Shown in pieces: positions 17,272-24,895 of a stretch of DNA of 55,836 nucleotides (positions are counted from its first letter, which is position 1; the number at the start of each line of letters is the position of its first letter). The stretch covers positions 1 to 55,836 of IMG/VR virus record IMGVR_UViG_3300014962_000009; one strand, written 5' to 3'. Both the position numbers and the translations under genes were made by a program. Source of the DNA: a virus. The notes beneath the pieces were generated by a model. That model did not search any database. It was not told where the DNA came from and saw only the letters and a list, made by a program, of their open reading frames with translations.

Positions 17272-17612
17272 TATGGACTCGTGCTCAAATTGTCAAGGTT
17301 TCCATCGTTTTCTGGCGTTGCAGTGTTTTGCTCAGGAGAAATGACAAACTCGTTTGGTGCGTTTGTCGTAATCCCTGAATTGCTATCGGCCACACTCTCG
17401 TCAGGACGCGGGAATCGAATTGTAATTCTCTCAGTCTTCCTCGCCGGAAGTCTATATGGATCAAACTGATCTTTACATCCCTGCTCACACACCATCAGAC
17501 CCGGAAAGTTCGGGTCTTTTGAGAGCTCAGCATGTGGGCGCTTCATCCTACAACGATCACAGACTGCAATCGCAATATCTGAATATCCACGAGTATCAAG
17601 GAAAATGGGCAT
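17271..17612 (-). CDS. Zinc-ribbon-like connector-region protein
   Basis: A 113-residue protein starting MPIFLDTRGYSDIAIAVCDR. Two Cys pairs (CDRC and, about 20 residues later, CEQGC) could bind zinc, and the following PYRLPARKTERITIRFPRPD is a motif I associate with an uncharacterised family encoded between connector and fibre genes. The C-terminus is acidic and low complexity. ATG at 17612 is chosen over an upstream in-frame ATG because AAGGGAT lies just before it; it begins after the connector stop at 17621. Confidence 0.7.
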   Translation of the reverse strand: MPIFLDTRGYSDIAIAVCDRCRMKRPHAELSKDPNFPGLMVCEQGCKDQFDPYRLPARKTERITIRFPRPDESVADSNSGITTNAPNEFVISPEQNTATPENDGNLDNLSTSP

Positions 17613-17620
17613 ATTATCCC

Positions 17621-18679
17621 TTACCGTGTATAGCAAGAAATATTTGGCGCAAGGTAAATCGGCGACTTGTCGCGCTCTTCAGATTCAGCCAACTGCAGAT
17701 ATTTTTCGGCCTGAACCTCAAGATATTGCATACGTTGCAAATCAACTCCCGGCAACTCCATCGACATTTGGTGCGCCAGCATATTCTGCACAGCAAGATA
17801 CCAACGATCAGGTATTTCAAGCTGACCATTCAAGGATCCCACATCCATGACCTGCCGGGAATACCAAACCACCATTTGCACAAACGGTTCACTTGGAACG
17901 GGCCACAAGTTGATTTGTGGATTTGGAATCGTTCTGTTAAACCAAAATTGATATGGTTGATTCGCGGTAAAGTTCTTGTTTGGCAGAGAAGTGTAATCAT
18001 CCCGATTTAAACGAGCCATCGGGACTTCGCGGCTATTATTGCCAACATAGAATTCTCGTACCTCAAGCGTATTACCGCCGGTTTCACGCATTCTGTACCA
18101 CTGCTTACTTGCGCCGGGGTCAATTTGATACCAAAGCCATTGGTTATCGACCCAAGTTTCTACCCCTGTATCTTCAAGCAATGACCATGTTAAGCCGTCA
18201 TCGGATACTTCCAACAAGATGTGAAAATTTCCTGATACTCCCGGAAGAATACCAATAGAGCCAGAGTACACAGGGTTATCAGTGCCATAATTCACCGTAA
18301 TGTTGCCGTTAGGGGAAGTTTGAACGTCTTTAGTATTAACGTTGCCATCAAATGCATTTGAAGCAATGCCAGAAGAGGCAGAGTAACTGCCTACCGGACG
18401 GTTCATCGTGCGATAGTTCACGTTTAAAACGTCAATCGCACCCAACGGAAGGTTATAAATAAATTGGTCGGCTTTTAAGCCAATGACTTCTTGACCAATT
18501 GCCCAATAATTGATGCCAATATTAGATAAATTGGCCAGAAGGAAAAAAAGAGACTGTTTGGCAGCGTAAATCTGCTCAGAAGTCAGCTCTTCAGCCAACT
18601 TACCAGAGCGTCGAGCGCCATGATCAATCAGATCTTGGACTGAAACGACTGTTTGTCCTACGGTTCCAGAGTACGCCAT
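17621..18679 (-). CDS. Head-to-tail connector with inserted discoidin-like domain
   Basis: A 352-residue protein. The first 95 residues (VQDLIDHGARRSGKLAEELT, AAKQSLFFLLANLSNIG, LPLGAIDVLNVNYRTMNR) and the last 140 (VPMARLNRDDYTSLPNKNF, NPQINLWPVPSEPFVQMVVW) look like one P22 gp4-like connector fold. Between them, residues about 96-212 form an F5/8 type C (discoidin) like domain: GIASNAFDGNVNT, HILLEVSDDGLTWSLLEDTG, QWYRMRETGGNTLEVREFYV. The domain should bind sugar and would protrude from the neck. It follows the head genes and precedes the fibres. The connector assignment is pattern-based. Confidence 0.7.
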   Translation of the reverse strand: MAYSGTVGQTVVSVQDLIDHGARRSGKLAEELTSEQIYAAKQSLFFLLANLSNIGINYWAIGQEVIGLKADQFIYNLPLGAIDVLNVNYRTMNRPVGSYSASSGIASNAFDGNVNTKDVQTSPNGNITVNYGTDNPVYSGSIGILPGVSGNFHILLEVSDDGLTWSLLEDTGVETWVDNQWLWYQIDPGASKQWYRMRETGGNTLEVREFYVGNNSREVPMARLNRDDYTSLPNKNFTANQPYQFWFNRTIPNPQINLWPVPSEPFVQMVVWYSRQVMDVGSLNGQLEIPDRWYLAVQNMLAHQMSMELPGVDLQRMQYLEVQAEKYLQLAESEERDKSPIYLAPNISCYTR

Positions 18680-18688
18680 GACAATCCT

Positions 18689-19000
18689 TTACCATGAAGA
18701 CGCTTTTTTTGACTTTTGATGAGTGGAGATTTTTGATTTACCCATTTTTATGCTGCCGCCAGACTTCTTGCGCATTGAGCGAAGCCTTTTCATAGCCTCT
18801 TCGTCTTCAGAACTAAAACCCTCAGGCATTGAAGAGCGTGCGCTTTCAGCCTCTGCCCTATTTGAAGCAGCCTGACCTTGAACATTCCGCTTTGACGCAG
18901 CAGCGCGGGCATCAAATTCTTCTTTTGATACCGGCACATTGTCTATCTCATAGACTTGTCCAGTTGCAGTTGGGTATGACCTAAAATTTGTATCTGGCAT
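18689..19000 (-). CDS. Small charged protein with K-x-GG tail
   Basis: A 103-residue hydrophilic protein. The start DTNFRSYPTATGQVYEIDNV leads to a coiled, charged middle (EEFDARAAASKRN, SSEDEEAMKRLRSMRKK) and a basic end KKSGGSIKMGKSKISTHQKS. The KSGGSIKMGK segment resembles the repeated peptide of the proteins at 20602-21621 and 54024-55634. Function unknown; a head or DNA-binding internal protein is possible. Confidence 0.7.
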   Translation of the reverse strand: MPDTNFRSYPTATGQVYEIDNVPVSKEEFDARAAASKRNVQGQAASNRAEAESARSSMPEGFSSEDEEAMKRLRSMRKKSGGSIKMGKSKISTHQKSKKASSW

Positions 19001-19009
19001 TCTGTTCTC

Positions 19010-19414
19010 CTACCAACCCGGACAGTTCCAACGCTTCATTGATGCTCTAGAACGAGATCCGCGCTCACTTTTTTCTGCAACGGCTCCCATTCGGGCACAG
19101 AAAGAGTCTCGACGCTTCCCGCCTTGGGGTTGCGGAGCCTTCAAATCGCTCCCAGTCTCTCTGTTGTACTTTGCACGACCCTTCGCAGTCAGACCAGCCC
19201 CCTGATCTGCCGATAATTTCTCCCCCCGACCTACGGAAAGAGAAGGGCCACCATCTTTCTTTTTCTCTGGCAGCTTCCCGTAAGCCCTTTTTCCTACATT
19301 AGACTCTGTATATTCAGATGCCACATCCTCTGAAATACCGACCTTCTTGGCAATCTTTGGATTGTGTGCGGCCGCCTGCATCAATCTAAACTGGGCCTTC
19401 GATTTGGCTGGCAT
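19010..19414 (-). CDS. DUF3008/DUF6321-like small basic protein
   Basis: A 134-residue basic protein. The ATG at 19412-19414 starts MPAKSKAQFRLMQAAAHNPK, the hallmark of a small phage family (PAKSK-x-Q). A longer frame upstream is out of keeping with it and overlaps the previous gene. The C-terminus SFCARMGAVAEKSERGSRSR and the ending MKRWNCPGW match another widespread short motif (FCARM ... RKWNC). The middle holds KKKDGGPSL. Functions of both motifs are unknown. Two bases separate it from the upstream stop. Confidence 0.75.
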   Translation of the reverse strand: MPAKSKAQFRLMQAAAHNPKIAKKVGISEDVASEYTESNVGKRAYGKLPEKKKDGGPSLSVGRGEKLSADQGAGLTAKGRAKYNRETGSDLKAPQPQGGKRRDSFCARMGAVAEKSERGSRSRASMKRWNCPGW

Positions 19415-19416
19415 GA

Positions 19417-20016
19417 TTACCCCACTTGATTGACGGTGACGATAACGGATGCAGTGGATGGGTGAGCAGGAGATACAGAAGCAGGATAAGCCGGAACAGT
19501 AATAGTTGCAATCGATGGCAACCAAACTATCTCAACATATTGGTTTGCAAGCAAAGTTAAAAAATAATTCCATCCGACAATAGACTTGTCAAAAATTTGC
19601 GCAGTTTTTCTGGCCGCCAAACTTATAAATCCAGCAGATCCGGGAACATCAACGCCATCAATCCGAAGCCAGACAGTTACATCTTGGATTGAATTTTCAA
19701 CGTTTTGGAATTGCCCAGACCATTGGAAGTTATAAACACCATCAACAGGAACGACGAGCTGTGAATTGTTAGCAAGAACAACCCCATCAGAAACGTCTGT
19801 TGTATTAAAAGTAAACACTGTGCCAGCCGTAATACTGCCAGTCTGCGTAGTAGTATCTTGCCAAGCGCCATGATTAAAGTATTTGGTTCGAGCAAAGTCG
19901 CCAAATAGATTAACCGTTGATTTTACGTTGGCACCACTCTGTACAAGAGGAATAAGCTCATTACCAGTAAGAGGGGTAACGGCATTTGGCATTGCCGAAA
20001 TCTTTTGATCAGCCAT
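19417..20016 (-). CDS. Fibre-like protein with C1q/TNF-type jelly-roll
   Basis: A 199-residue protein. The attachment end KISAMPNAVTPLTGNELIPL is like that of the long fibre at 14923-17271. The rest (LANNSQLVVPVDGVYNFQWS, DVTVWLRIDGVDVPGSAGFI, FLTLLANQYVEIVWLPS) follows the strand order of C1q-like trimeric jelly-rolls found at phage fibre tips or head fibres. It lies among small head genes, so a head-attached adhesin is possible. Trimerisation is inferred. Confidence 0.7.
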   Translation of the reverse strand: MADQKISAMPNAVTPLTGNELIPLVQSGANVKSTVNLFGDFARTKYFNHGAWQDTTTQTGSITAGTVFTFNTTDVSDGVVLANNSQLVVPVDGVYNFQWSGQFQNVENSIQDVTVWLRIDGVDVPGSAGFISLAARKTAQIFDKSIVGWNYFLTLLANQYVEIVWLPSIATITVPAYPASVSPAHPSTASVIVTVNQVG

Positions 20017-20255
20017 TACGAAGCCTCCAATACAATCTTGTCATCGTTCTCCTGAAGCACATACCCCGGAGAGGTTTCATCGGCAATGTAGAAAGTTGTC
20101 ACAGGAGTTGCTCCATACACATCAACAACACCATCATCGCCAACATCTAAGCCGTAGTCAGTTCCACCAATAACATTCTGAGCGCCAACGCCTAATGCAA
20201 AGCCGTCGCTAGTGTTTGATTGGTTGGCAACGCCGCCATAGCCGACCTTACCCAT
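20016..20255 (-). CDS. Small structural-cluster protein, 79 aa
   Basis: A short acidic, Gly/Val/Asp-rich protein: GKVGYGGVANQSNTSDGFAL, GGTDYGLDVGDDGVVDVYGA, ending DKIVLEAS. Start and stop each share one base with a neighbour, so it is translated within a tight head-gene cassette. No family is recognised; probably a minor virion component. Confidence 0.65.
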   Translation of the reverse strand: MGKVGYGGVANQSNTSDGFALGVGAQNVIGGTDYGLDVGDDGVVDVYGATPVTTFYIADETSPGYVLQENDDKIVLEAS

Positions 20256-20557
20256 TAAATACCTGCCTGAACCAATTTCAAAGTAGCGCTGCCATCACCG
20301 CTGTTCACAAGAACCTTTATGCCGGTCACAGGGAATGCGTAATTTCCATCAGCATTTGCCGCTTGTGAGGCAACCGTCGGATGGGAGAACCAAGTTGAAA
20401 ACCCAACAGCCGGGTCATCAAAAGTATGCTGGACTGTGTAATTTACTGTGCCGGTAGCAATAACACCAAAGCCGACATTGAAGGGGCTGATATTGGTATT
20501 CATGACTAAAGCGGGACTAGAGCCGACACCAGTTTTGGATACGGTTTGTAACTTCAT
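20255..20557 (-). CDS. Small head protein, beta-rich
   Basis: A 100-residue protein opening with MKLQTVSKTGVGSSPALVMN and containing GVIATGTVNYTVQHTFDDP and VTGIKVLVNSGDGSATLKLV. This design is common among small phage proteins encoded after capsid genes, and some are decoration or head-closure proteins, but I cannot assign a function. It is the first gene after the terminator at 20569-20596. Confidence 0.65.
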   Translation of the reverse strand: MKLQTVSKTGVGSSPALVMNTNISPFNVGFGVIATGTVNYTVQHTFDDPAVGFSTWFSHPTVASQAANADGNYAFPVTGIKVLVNSGDGSATLKLVQAGI

Positions 20558-20568
20558 GTTTTATCCCC

Positions 20569-20596
20569 AATTAAAAAGAGGGGGCACGAAGCCCCC
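20569..20596 (-). terminator. Intrinsic terminator inside the late operon
   Basis: Read on the minus strand, GGGGGC and GCCCCC form a 6-bp all-GC stem with a TTCGT loop, followed at once by TCTTTTT. It begins 6 bases after the stop of the K-x-GG protein and ends before the next gene start at 20557. It probably reduces transcription from the capsid genes into the tail genes. Confidence 0.85.
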
Positions 20597-20601
20597 ACTT
20601 A

Positions 20602-21621
20602 TTAGCAACCGCCGCCGCGCTTCTTGCCGGGTGCGACTGTCACCGATTCTTTGGATTTAGTCACAGTTCCGGATTTTCCGCGAAGCTCATCAATGGCTTC
20701 TCCAAGCTTACGAGGAATCTTCCTAATGGTGCCAAGAGGATCCTTGAGAGCGCGCATGAATTGATCACGCGTATCTCGGTTTTCCTTCTCTTCATCCTCA
20801 TAAAACTTATCGTAAGCAGTTGCTTCAGCATCACCGCCACCAGCATATTTCTTAACCTTTCCACCCTTTTTAAAGGTACCGGAAAGTTGGTTAATACTCA
20901 CTGGCGTTGATGGGCGCTTACTCCCTTGTGGCATCTTGACGGCACGACCATCATCCTGCACGGCCCCACCGTCAGCATACTTTTTTGGAACACCGCCCTT
21001 CTTGTAGCCGCCAGCATTGCCTTTGATAACGCCGCCGGTTTTATAACCACCGCCGTTACCCATCTTCACGCCACCAGTTTTGGCAGGCGAAGAATCGCGT
21101 TTAGCAGTGTGCATCTTGGTCTCTGTGTAGCCCTCAGCGCCCTTTTTGGAAGCACTGACAGGAATGACGCTGCCGCCATCCTTATAGCCACCCTGACCCA
21201 TGGCAACGCCACCAGTCTTGAGACCTTTATGAGCTTTGGAAGCAGGCATTGACTCATGCTTCTTCAACTCTTTGGCAGTGCCCGCCATTTTCTTCATCTC
21301 GGCCATGTGCTCAGCCTTGCTTTCGCCGCCTTCTTTCATCATGGGGCGAACAGGCATACGAGATGCCATCATTGCCTTACGACGGGAAGCCAGAGAAGGC
21401 TTTTTAGGAGATGGGCCTGCTGGCATGGCTGCTGGCATTACTGCAGGCATTTTAGAAGGCATAGTTGCAGCAGGCATACTGCCTAGACCGCCCATCGCCA
21501 TTTTCTTGGCTTTGGTGGTCGAGCCGCCCTTTTTCATCGTTACCGCGCCGCCTTTTGCGAGTTTTAGCTCAACAGTAGGCTCTGTGGTCATCATTTTGAC
21601 CATTGGTTTGAATTGGCCCAT
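20602..21621 (-). CDS. Lys/Gly/Met-rich K-x-GG repeat protein
   Basis: A 339-residue strongly basic, low-complexity protein. It holds many copies of a short motif K-x-GG-x-V or Y-K-x-GG-V (KLAKGGAVTMKKGG, GYKDGGSVIPVSA, NGGGYKTGGVIKGNAGGYKK, KKYADGGAV), plus methionine/alanine/proline runs (MPAATMPSKMPAVMPAAMPA) and a charged C-terminus. ATG at 21621 is taken as start because AGGG lies upstream; the earlier in-frame TTG has none. It follows the capsid genes and may coat DNA or line the head. Function unknown. Confidence 0.75.
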   Translation of the reverse strand: MGQFKPMVKMMTTEPTVELKLAKGGAVTMKKGGSTTKAKKMAMGGLGSMPAATMPSKMPAVMPAAMPAGPSPKKPSLASRRKAMMASRMPVRPMMKEGGESKAEHMAEMKKMAGTAKELKKHESMPASKAHKGLKTGGVAMGQGGYKDGGSVIPVSASKKGAEGYTETKMHTAKRDSSPAKTGGVKMGNGGGYKTGGVIKGNAGGYKKGGVPKKYADGGAVQDDGRAVKMPQGSKRPSTPVSINQLSGTFKKGGKVKKYAGGGDAEATAYDKFYEDEEKENRDTRDQFMRALKDPLGTIRKIPRKLGEAIDELRGKSGTVTKSKESVTVAPGKKRGGGC

Positions 21622-21632
21622 GATGTGCCCTA

Positions 21633-22082
21633 TCAACCTTTCTGAGCGTATACCACGGTAAAGCGGTAAATGCCCTGAGTCGTTACGATAGTGCCGTCTG
21701 GATCAACTGTGAGGAAAACACTGGTATTGGAACCAACATTCGCCATCGCGGCCAATTGTGCGGCAGTGAAAGACAGCGCTGCACGACCACCACCGATGAC
21801 ATCCGTTGCAGACACATATTGTGTGCCTGCAGCAGCAGTGCCAACGGTTGCATTGATCGCAGTAGCAGTACCACCACCAACCGACTCATTTTGAACCTGA
21901 TCAATGATCAGATCAATGATTTGAGAATTTGCTGGAATGGTGACACTGGTGCTAGAGGCGGTGCCGTCTGCGTTTGTAGTTACGGTACTTGTCTGCATCA
22001 AAACGACGAAGCCGCCGTCAGTAGAGTCAGTCAACGTGCCAGAACCGGATCGCAGAGCAGAACCGAAATAAGTTTGTGCCAT
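21633..22082 (-). CDS. Head-associated beta protein
   Basis: A 149-residue protein with a Thr/Ser-rich beta design: MAQTYFGSALRSGSGTLTDS, ASSTSVTIPANSQIIDLIID, TSVFLTVDPDGTIVTTQGIY and a final FTVVYAQKG. A good AGGAG site precedes the ATG. It is the first structural gene after the HNH insertion behind the capsid gene, so a decoration or head-fibre protein is plausible. No certain family. Confidence 0.65.
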   Translation of the reverse strand: MAQTYFGSALRSGSGTLTDSTDGGFVVLMQTSTVTTNADGTASSTSVTIPANSQIIDLIIDQVQNESVGGGTATAINATVGTAAAGTQYVSATDVIGGGRAALSFTAAQLAAMANVGSNTSVFLTVDPDGTIVTTQGIYRFTVVYAQKG

Positions 22083-22095
22083 TTCGTTCTCCTAG

Positions 22096-22758
22096 TTAGG
22101 ATTTCAGGTATTTAATTGCAGATTCCAAAATGCTCACGTCATCACAAAACAGACCGAGGCCTCGATTGCACTTTGTACATATCAATCCTCTCGCATTTCC
22201 AGTTTTATGACAATGATCCACAGGCATTGAGATTACCTTGCCTTTGATAACAGACTTTTCGGACTGTTTACAAATAGCGCAAACATTATTTTGCTCGGAA
22301 AGTTTTTTGCTATACCACTCAAAAGTAACTCCATACCGTTTTTTCAAATACCTATCAGCATAATATTCAGGATTTGCTGCTCTGGCATGTTTATGCCACT
22401 CCTTCATATATTGCTTACGGTCTTGACTTGCGGAACGAGTTTCTTTCCAATAAAAATTATTTACGCCCCAAGGTTTTGTTGGGTCTGACCGTTGCGCTCG
22501 ACTATTTGCAGGTTTTTCTGGAACATCTTTTGCGAAATTCCAAAAATTACTTGCCCAAGAATCTTGCATATTCTGTTGATGGTATCTACACAGATTGCAC
22601 CAAGCTTTGTAAGCCGGGTGCTTTCTACGATTCCCCCAATCATCAGGTCTGGTCTCCCCAACATCTCCATGCCTTTTTACCCTCATGTAATGCTTTTGGC
22701 ATAAGCCTTTGGCAGTTACAGGCTGAGAGCAATTGTGAACGTGGCATTTTTCCGGCAT
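22096..22758 (-). CDS. HNH endonuclease (endonuclease VII-like), probable homing gene
   Basis: A 220-residue protein. An N-terminal Cys/His cluster (C5, C10, C20, H23) suggests a zinc finger. The C-terminal third has the endonuclease VII/HNH core: CAICKQSEKS, PVDHCHKTGNARGLICTKCN, then RGLGLFCDDVSILESAI, with the DHCH and the two CxxC pairs as zinc and catalytic ligands. It lies alone between the capsid gene and the next head gene, has its own promoter-like sequence, and is more A/T-rich than its neighbours by eye. This fits a free-standing homing endonuclease rather than a packaging enzyme. Confidence 0.85.
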   Translation of the reverse strand: MPEKCHVHNCSQPVTAKGLCQKHYMRVKRHGDVGETRPDDWGNRRKHPAYKAWCNLCRYHQQNMQDSWASNFWNFAKDVPEKPANSRAQRSDPTKPWGVNNFYWKETRSASQDRKQYMKEWHKHARAANPEYYADRYLKKRYGVTFEWYSKKLSEQNNVCAICKQSEKSVIKGKVISMPVDHCHKTGNARGLICTKCNRGLGLFCDDVSILESAIKYLKS

Positions 22759-22788
22759 CGGTAATCTCCTTAATGATTTTCATCTTGG

Positions 22789-22816
22789 ATTTTACCGATT
22801 GCCGTTAATCTGTCAA
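22789..22816 (-). promoter_or_regulatory. Candidate sigma70 promoter for the HNH gene
   Basis: On the minus strand TTGACA (22811-22816) and TAAAAT (22789-22794) are separated by 16 bases, immediately after the capsid stop codon. The HNH start lies about 30 bases downstream, behind an AAGGAGA ribosome site. Confidence 0.55.
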
Positions 22817-22817
22817 C

Positions 22818-23732
22818 CTACACGCCCGGAGTTCCGTACATTGCACGCCAGTCGGTGAAGCCGACATCGTAACGCTCAGTGGCCTTGTAGCGCATTGAGT
22901 CAGTCTCGAAGTCCCCTTCCATGGTTTTCTCCAGCTTACGGCGCATCAGAAGCTTCATGCCTTCTGGTGCATCGGTCTGAACCCACCATGCGGTCGCAGA
23001 AGTCAGACGCGACAGAACTGCAGCGCCTTCGTCCAGCAGGCCAATCGACTTGATTGGGTTGATGTCGTTGTTAGCGTTGCCGCTACGGAGAACCGACTTC
23101 AGCAGAACTTCAGCTTGGAAGATATTGCCGGGTGCAACCACCAGTTGGCGGGGAACCAGACGAATCTTCTTGCCGTTGTTGTCCACAGCTTGACGGATCT
23201 GGATAAGCATCTGCTCAAGCGAGGTCTGCGACAGGTTGGCTGCTGTTGCCAGCAGGTTGGATGCCGTGCCGTTGACGATTGGGTGCGAAGCCGAGTTCAG
23301 TTGCACACCGTCGCCGCCGGGGTAAGCCGAGTTGAAAGCGCGGTTCAGCACGTTGGCCGACAGTGTTTCTTTGGTCTCAATCAGCGACTGAGCCAAATGA
23401 CGGGCATACACCTGACCGATACGGATATGGTCGCCGTCTTCTACCAGAACTTTGGTCAGGGCAAATGCCAGACCATAGACAGAGTAGACGTAGCGCTTAA
23501 GGAACAGCACACCACCCTGCTGATACGATACTGGCGTACCGTCAGGCAGTTGTGGAGCCGCGCCAAAGCCGTACAGAACTGGCTCTTCGTGGTAGTTACG
23601 TGGGATACCTTCTTGCTCACGGAATACGCGAGACCATTCATCAGTACGTTGATCGTAGACACCATCAAAGCATTCATTCAGGATGGGTTCGACAATGCTA
23701 CGAAAGTCGGTACTTCTCATTGGAGCTGCCAT
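22818..23732 (-). CDS. Major capsid protein
   Basis: A 304-residue protein. It forms the shell. Recognised by the pattern of a capsid family of podo- and siphoviruses: STDFRSIVEPILNECFDGVY, the E-loop-like region, SVYGLAFALTKVLVEDG, the helix RQLVVAPGNIFQAEVLLKSV and the end SMRYKATERYDVGFTDWRAM. The HK97 fold is inferred from family knowledge. TAAGGAGGAG precedes the ATG, an unusually strong ribosome site, as expected for the most abundant protein. It follows the decoration and scaffold genes. Confidence 0.85.
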   Translation of the reverse strand: MAAPMRSTDFRSIVEPILNECFDGVYDQRTDEWSRVFREQEGIPRNYHEEPVLYGFGAAPQLPDGTPVSYQQGGVLFLKRYVYSVYGLAFALTKVLVEDGDHIRIGQVYARHLAQSLIETKETLSANVLNRAFNSAYPGGDGVQLNSASHPIVNGTASNLLATAANLSQTSLEQMLIQIRQAVDNNGKKIRLVPRQLVVAPGNIFQAEVLLKSVLRSGNANNDINPIKSIGLLDEGAAVLSRLTSATAWWVQTDAPEGMKLLMRRKLEKTMEGDFETDSMRYKATERYDVGFTDWRAMYGTPGV

Positions 23733-23748
23733 GGTTCACTCCTCCTTA

Positions 23749-24324
23749 TTAGATGGCGGTGCCAGCAGCAGGAGCAAACTGGTACTCGCTGATGTTGGCG
23801 CGGACGATCACATACGAATCGCCCCAAGCGTTATCGGAATACGGAGCAATGTCAATAATGCGCATTTGAGCGCTATTGCCAGCACCAACCAGAGATGTGG
23901 AAAGAGTCGCCTGAGAAAGACCGGTGACGTTCGATCCAGCAGTAGTGTTTGAAAGATCAGCCTCGTCACCAATAGCCGATTGGGCCAAGGTGCCGTCAGA
24001 TTGAATTTCATACACGATGTTTTGATCAGCGTAGAAGTACGCAATGCAAGAACCAGTCTGGTATGCAGTGTTTGCAGGCCAATAGTTCGAGACACGGCGA
24101 CGACCAGTGGTGTCAGTCCATTCCACACCAGCAAATGCGCCAACAAAGGCATCACCGGCTGCTGCAGGTTGAATAGTGCCACCAGTGACATACTTCACAG
24201 GTTGACCCTTGAGAATATCGGCGTTGTAAGCCGATGCAATACCGCCAGCCAGAGCTTGAGCGCGATCCAGACCCGAAGGATGAAACGCAGGGCGCAGGCC
24301 GAACGGAGCATTAGTGCTAGACAT
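23749..24324 (-). CDS. Capsid-associated (decoration-like) protein
   Basis: A 191-residue protein starting NAPFGLRPAFHPSGLDRAQA, with a beta-rich body (KYVTGGTIQPAAAGDAFVGA, FAGVEWTDTTGRRRVSNYW, IAYFYADQNIVYEIQSDG) and a C-terminal DNAWGDSYVIVRANISEYQF. The FGLRP start directly upstream of a capsid gene is a pattern of head-decoration or capsid-stabilising proteins in related phages, to my knowledge. The role is inferred from this context. Confidence 0.7.
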   Translation of the reverse strand: MSSTNAPFGLRPAFHPSGLDRAQALAGGIASAYNADILKGQPVKYVTGGTIQPAAAGDAFVGAFAGVEWTDTTGRRRVSNYWPANTAYQTGSCIAYFYADQNIVYEIQSDGTLAQSAIGDEADLSNTTAGSNVTGLSQATLSTSLVGAGNSAQMRIIDIAPYSDNAWGDSYVIVRANISEYQFAPAAGTAI

Positions 24325-24353
24325 AATTGACTCCTATCAGTTTAACAAGTGCC

Positions 24354-24893
24354 TTAACCGGCGAATGACGGTGCAGGCAACGGTTTGTCCAGTTGCTCAA
24401 TGCCCTCACCCTCAACTCGTCCAAGCGTCTTGCCTGAACTATCGCGGCCTTGGATGTTTTCTGCTTGCATTCGGATCTTGTTGGCTTCCTCAAGAGGGGC
24501 CTCGTGGTGGAAATGTGCCATGATGTCTTGGTACATATCCATCGGGATCTTAAACAGCAGCATCTCATTACACGCGATATAACCAGTATGTTCGCCAGCC
24601 TTTACACGGTAATTCTCAAACCCCCTTACATCCTGCTCCATCACAGGGACATAACCGAGGCGAATCCGTTTGTCGATGCTGTCGTAACTATTGGTTGTCG
24701 ATAACCAGCAAACATGCCAGCCGGGAATAACGGGAGCATTTGGCAATGCGCTTTGTGTCCATTCATCCTTCCACATCTTTCGACGTTCATCAGAAGACAC
24801 AAATGTTTCCTCCGGTGCCTCACGAACCGAGTCGTGACTAGCGCGAGATTCGCGCCCACCTGCAGAGAGAGATTTTTTCAGACGAGAATCCAT
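24354..24893 (-). CDS. Conserved head-cluster protein, unknown function
   Basis: A 179-residue protein. Visible segments: a charged head (SSDERRKMWKDEWTQSALPN), the core GWHVCWLSTTNSYDSIDKRI, GYVPVMEQDVRGFENYR, and AGEHTGYIACNEMLLFKIPM, then a helical C-terminus with EAPLEEANKIRMQAE. No catalytic motif is visible. It lies between scaffold and decoration genes with 2 bases to the scaffold stop, so an assembly or head-completion role is plausible. Confidence 0.65.
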   Translation of the reverse strand: MDSRLKKSLSAGGRESRASHDSVREAPEETFVSSDERRKMWKDEWTQSALPNAPVIPGWHVCWLSTTNSYDSIDKRIRLGYVPVMEQDVRGFENYRVKAGEHTGYIACNEMLLFKIPMDMYQDIMAHFHHEAPLEEANKIRMQAENIQGRDSSGKTLGRVEGEGIEQLDKPLPAPSFAG

Positions 24894-24895
24894 GA

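Noticed and set aside
19415-19525. Longer N-terminus for the gene at 19010-19414
   Set aside because: The extension is Cys/His/Tyr-rich and lies antisense in phase with the upstream coding region; MPAKSK is the family start.
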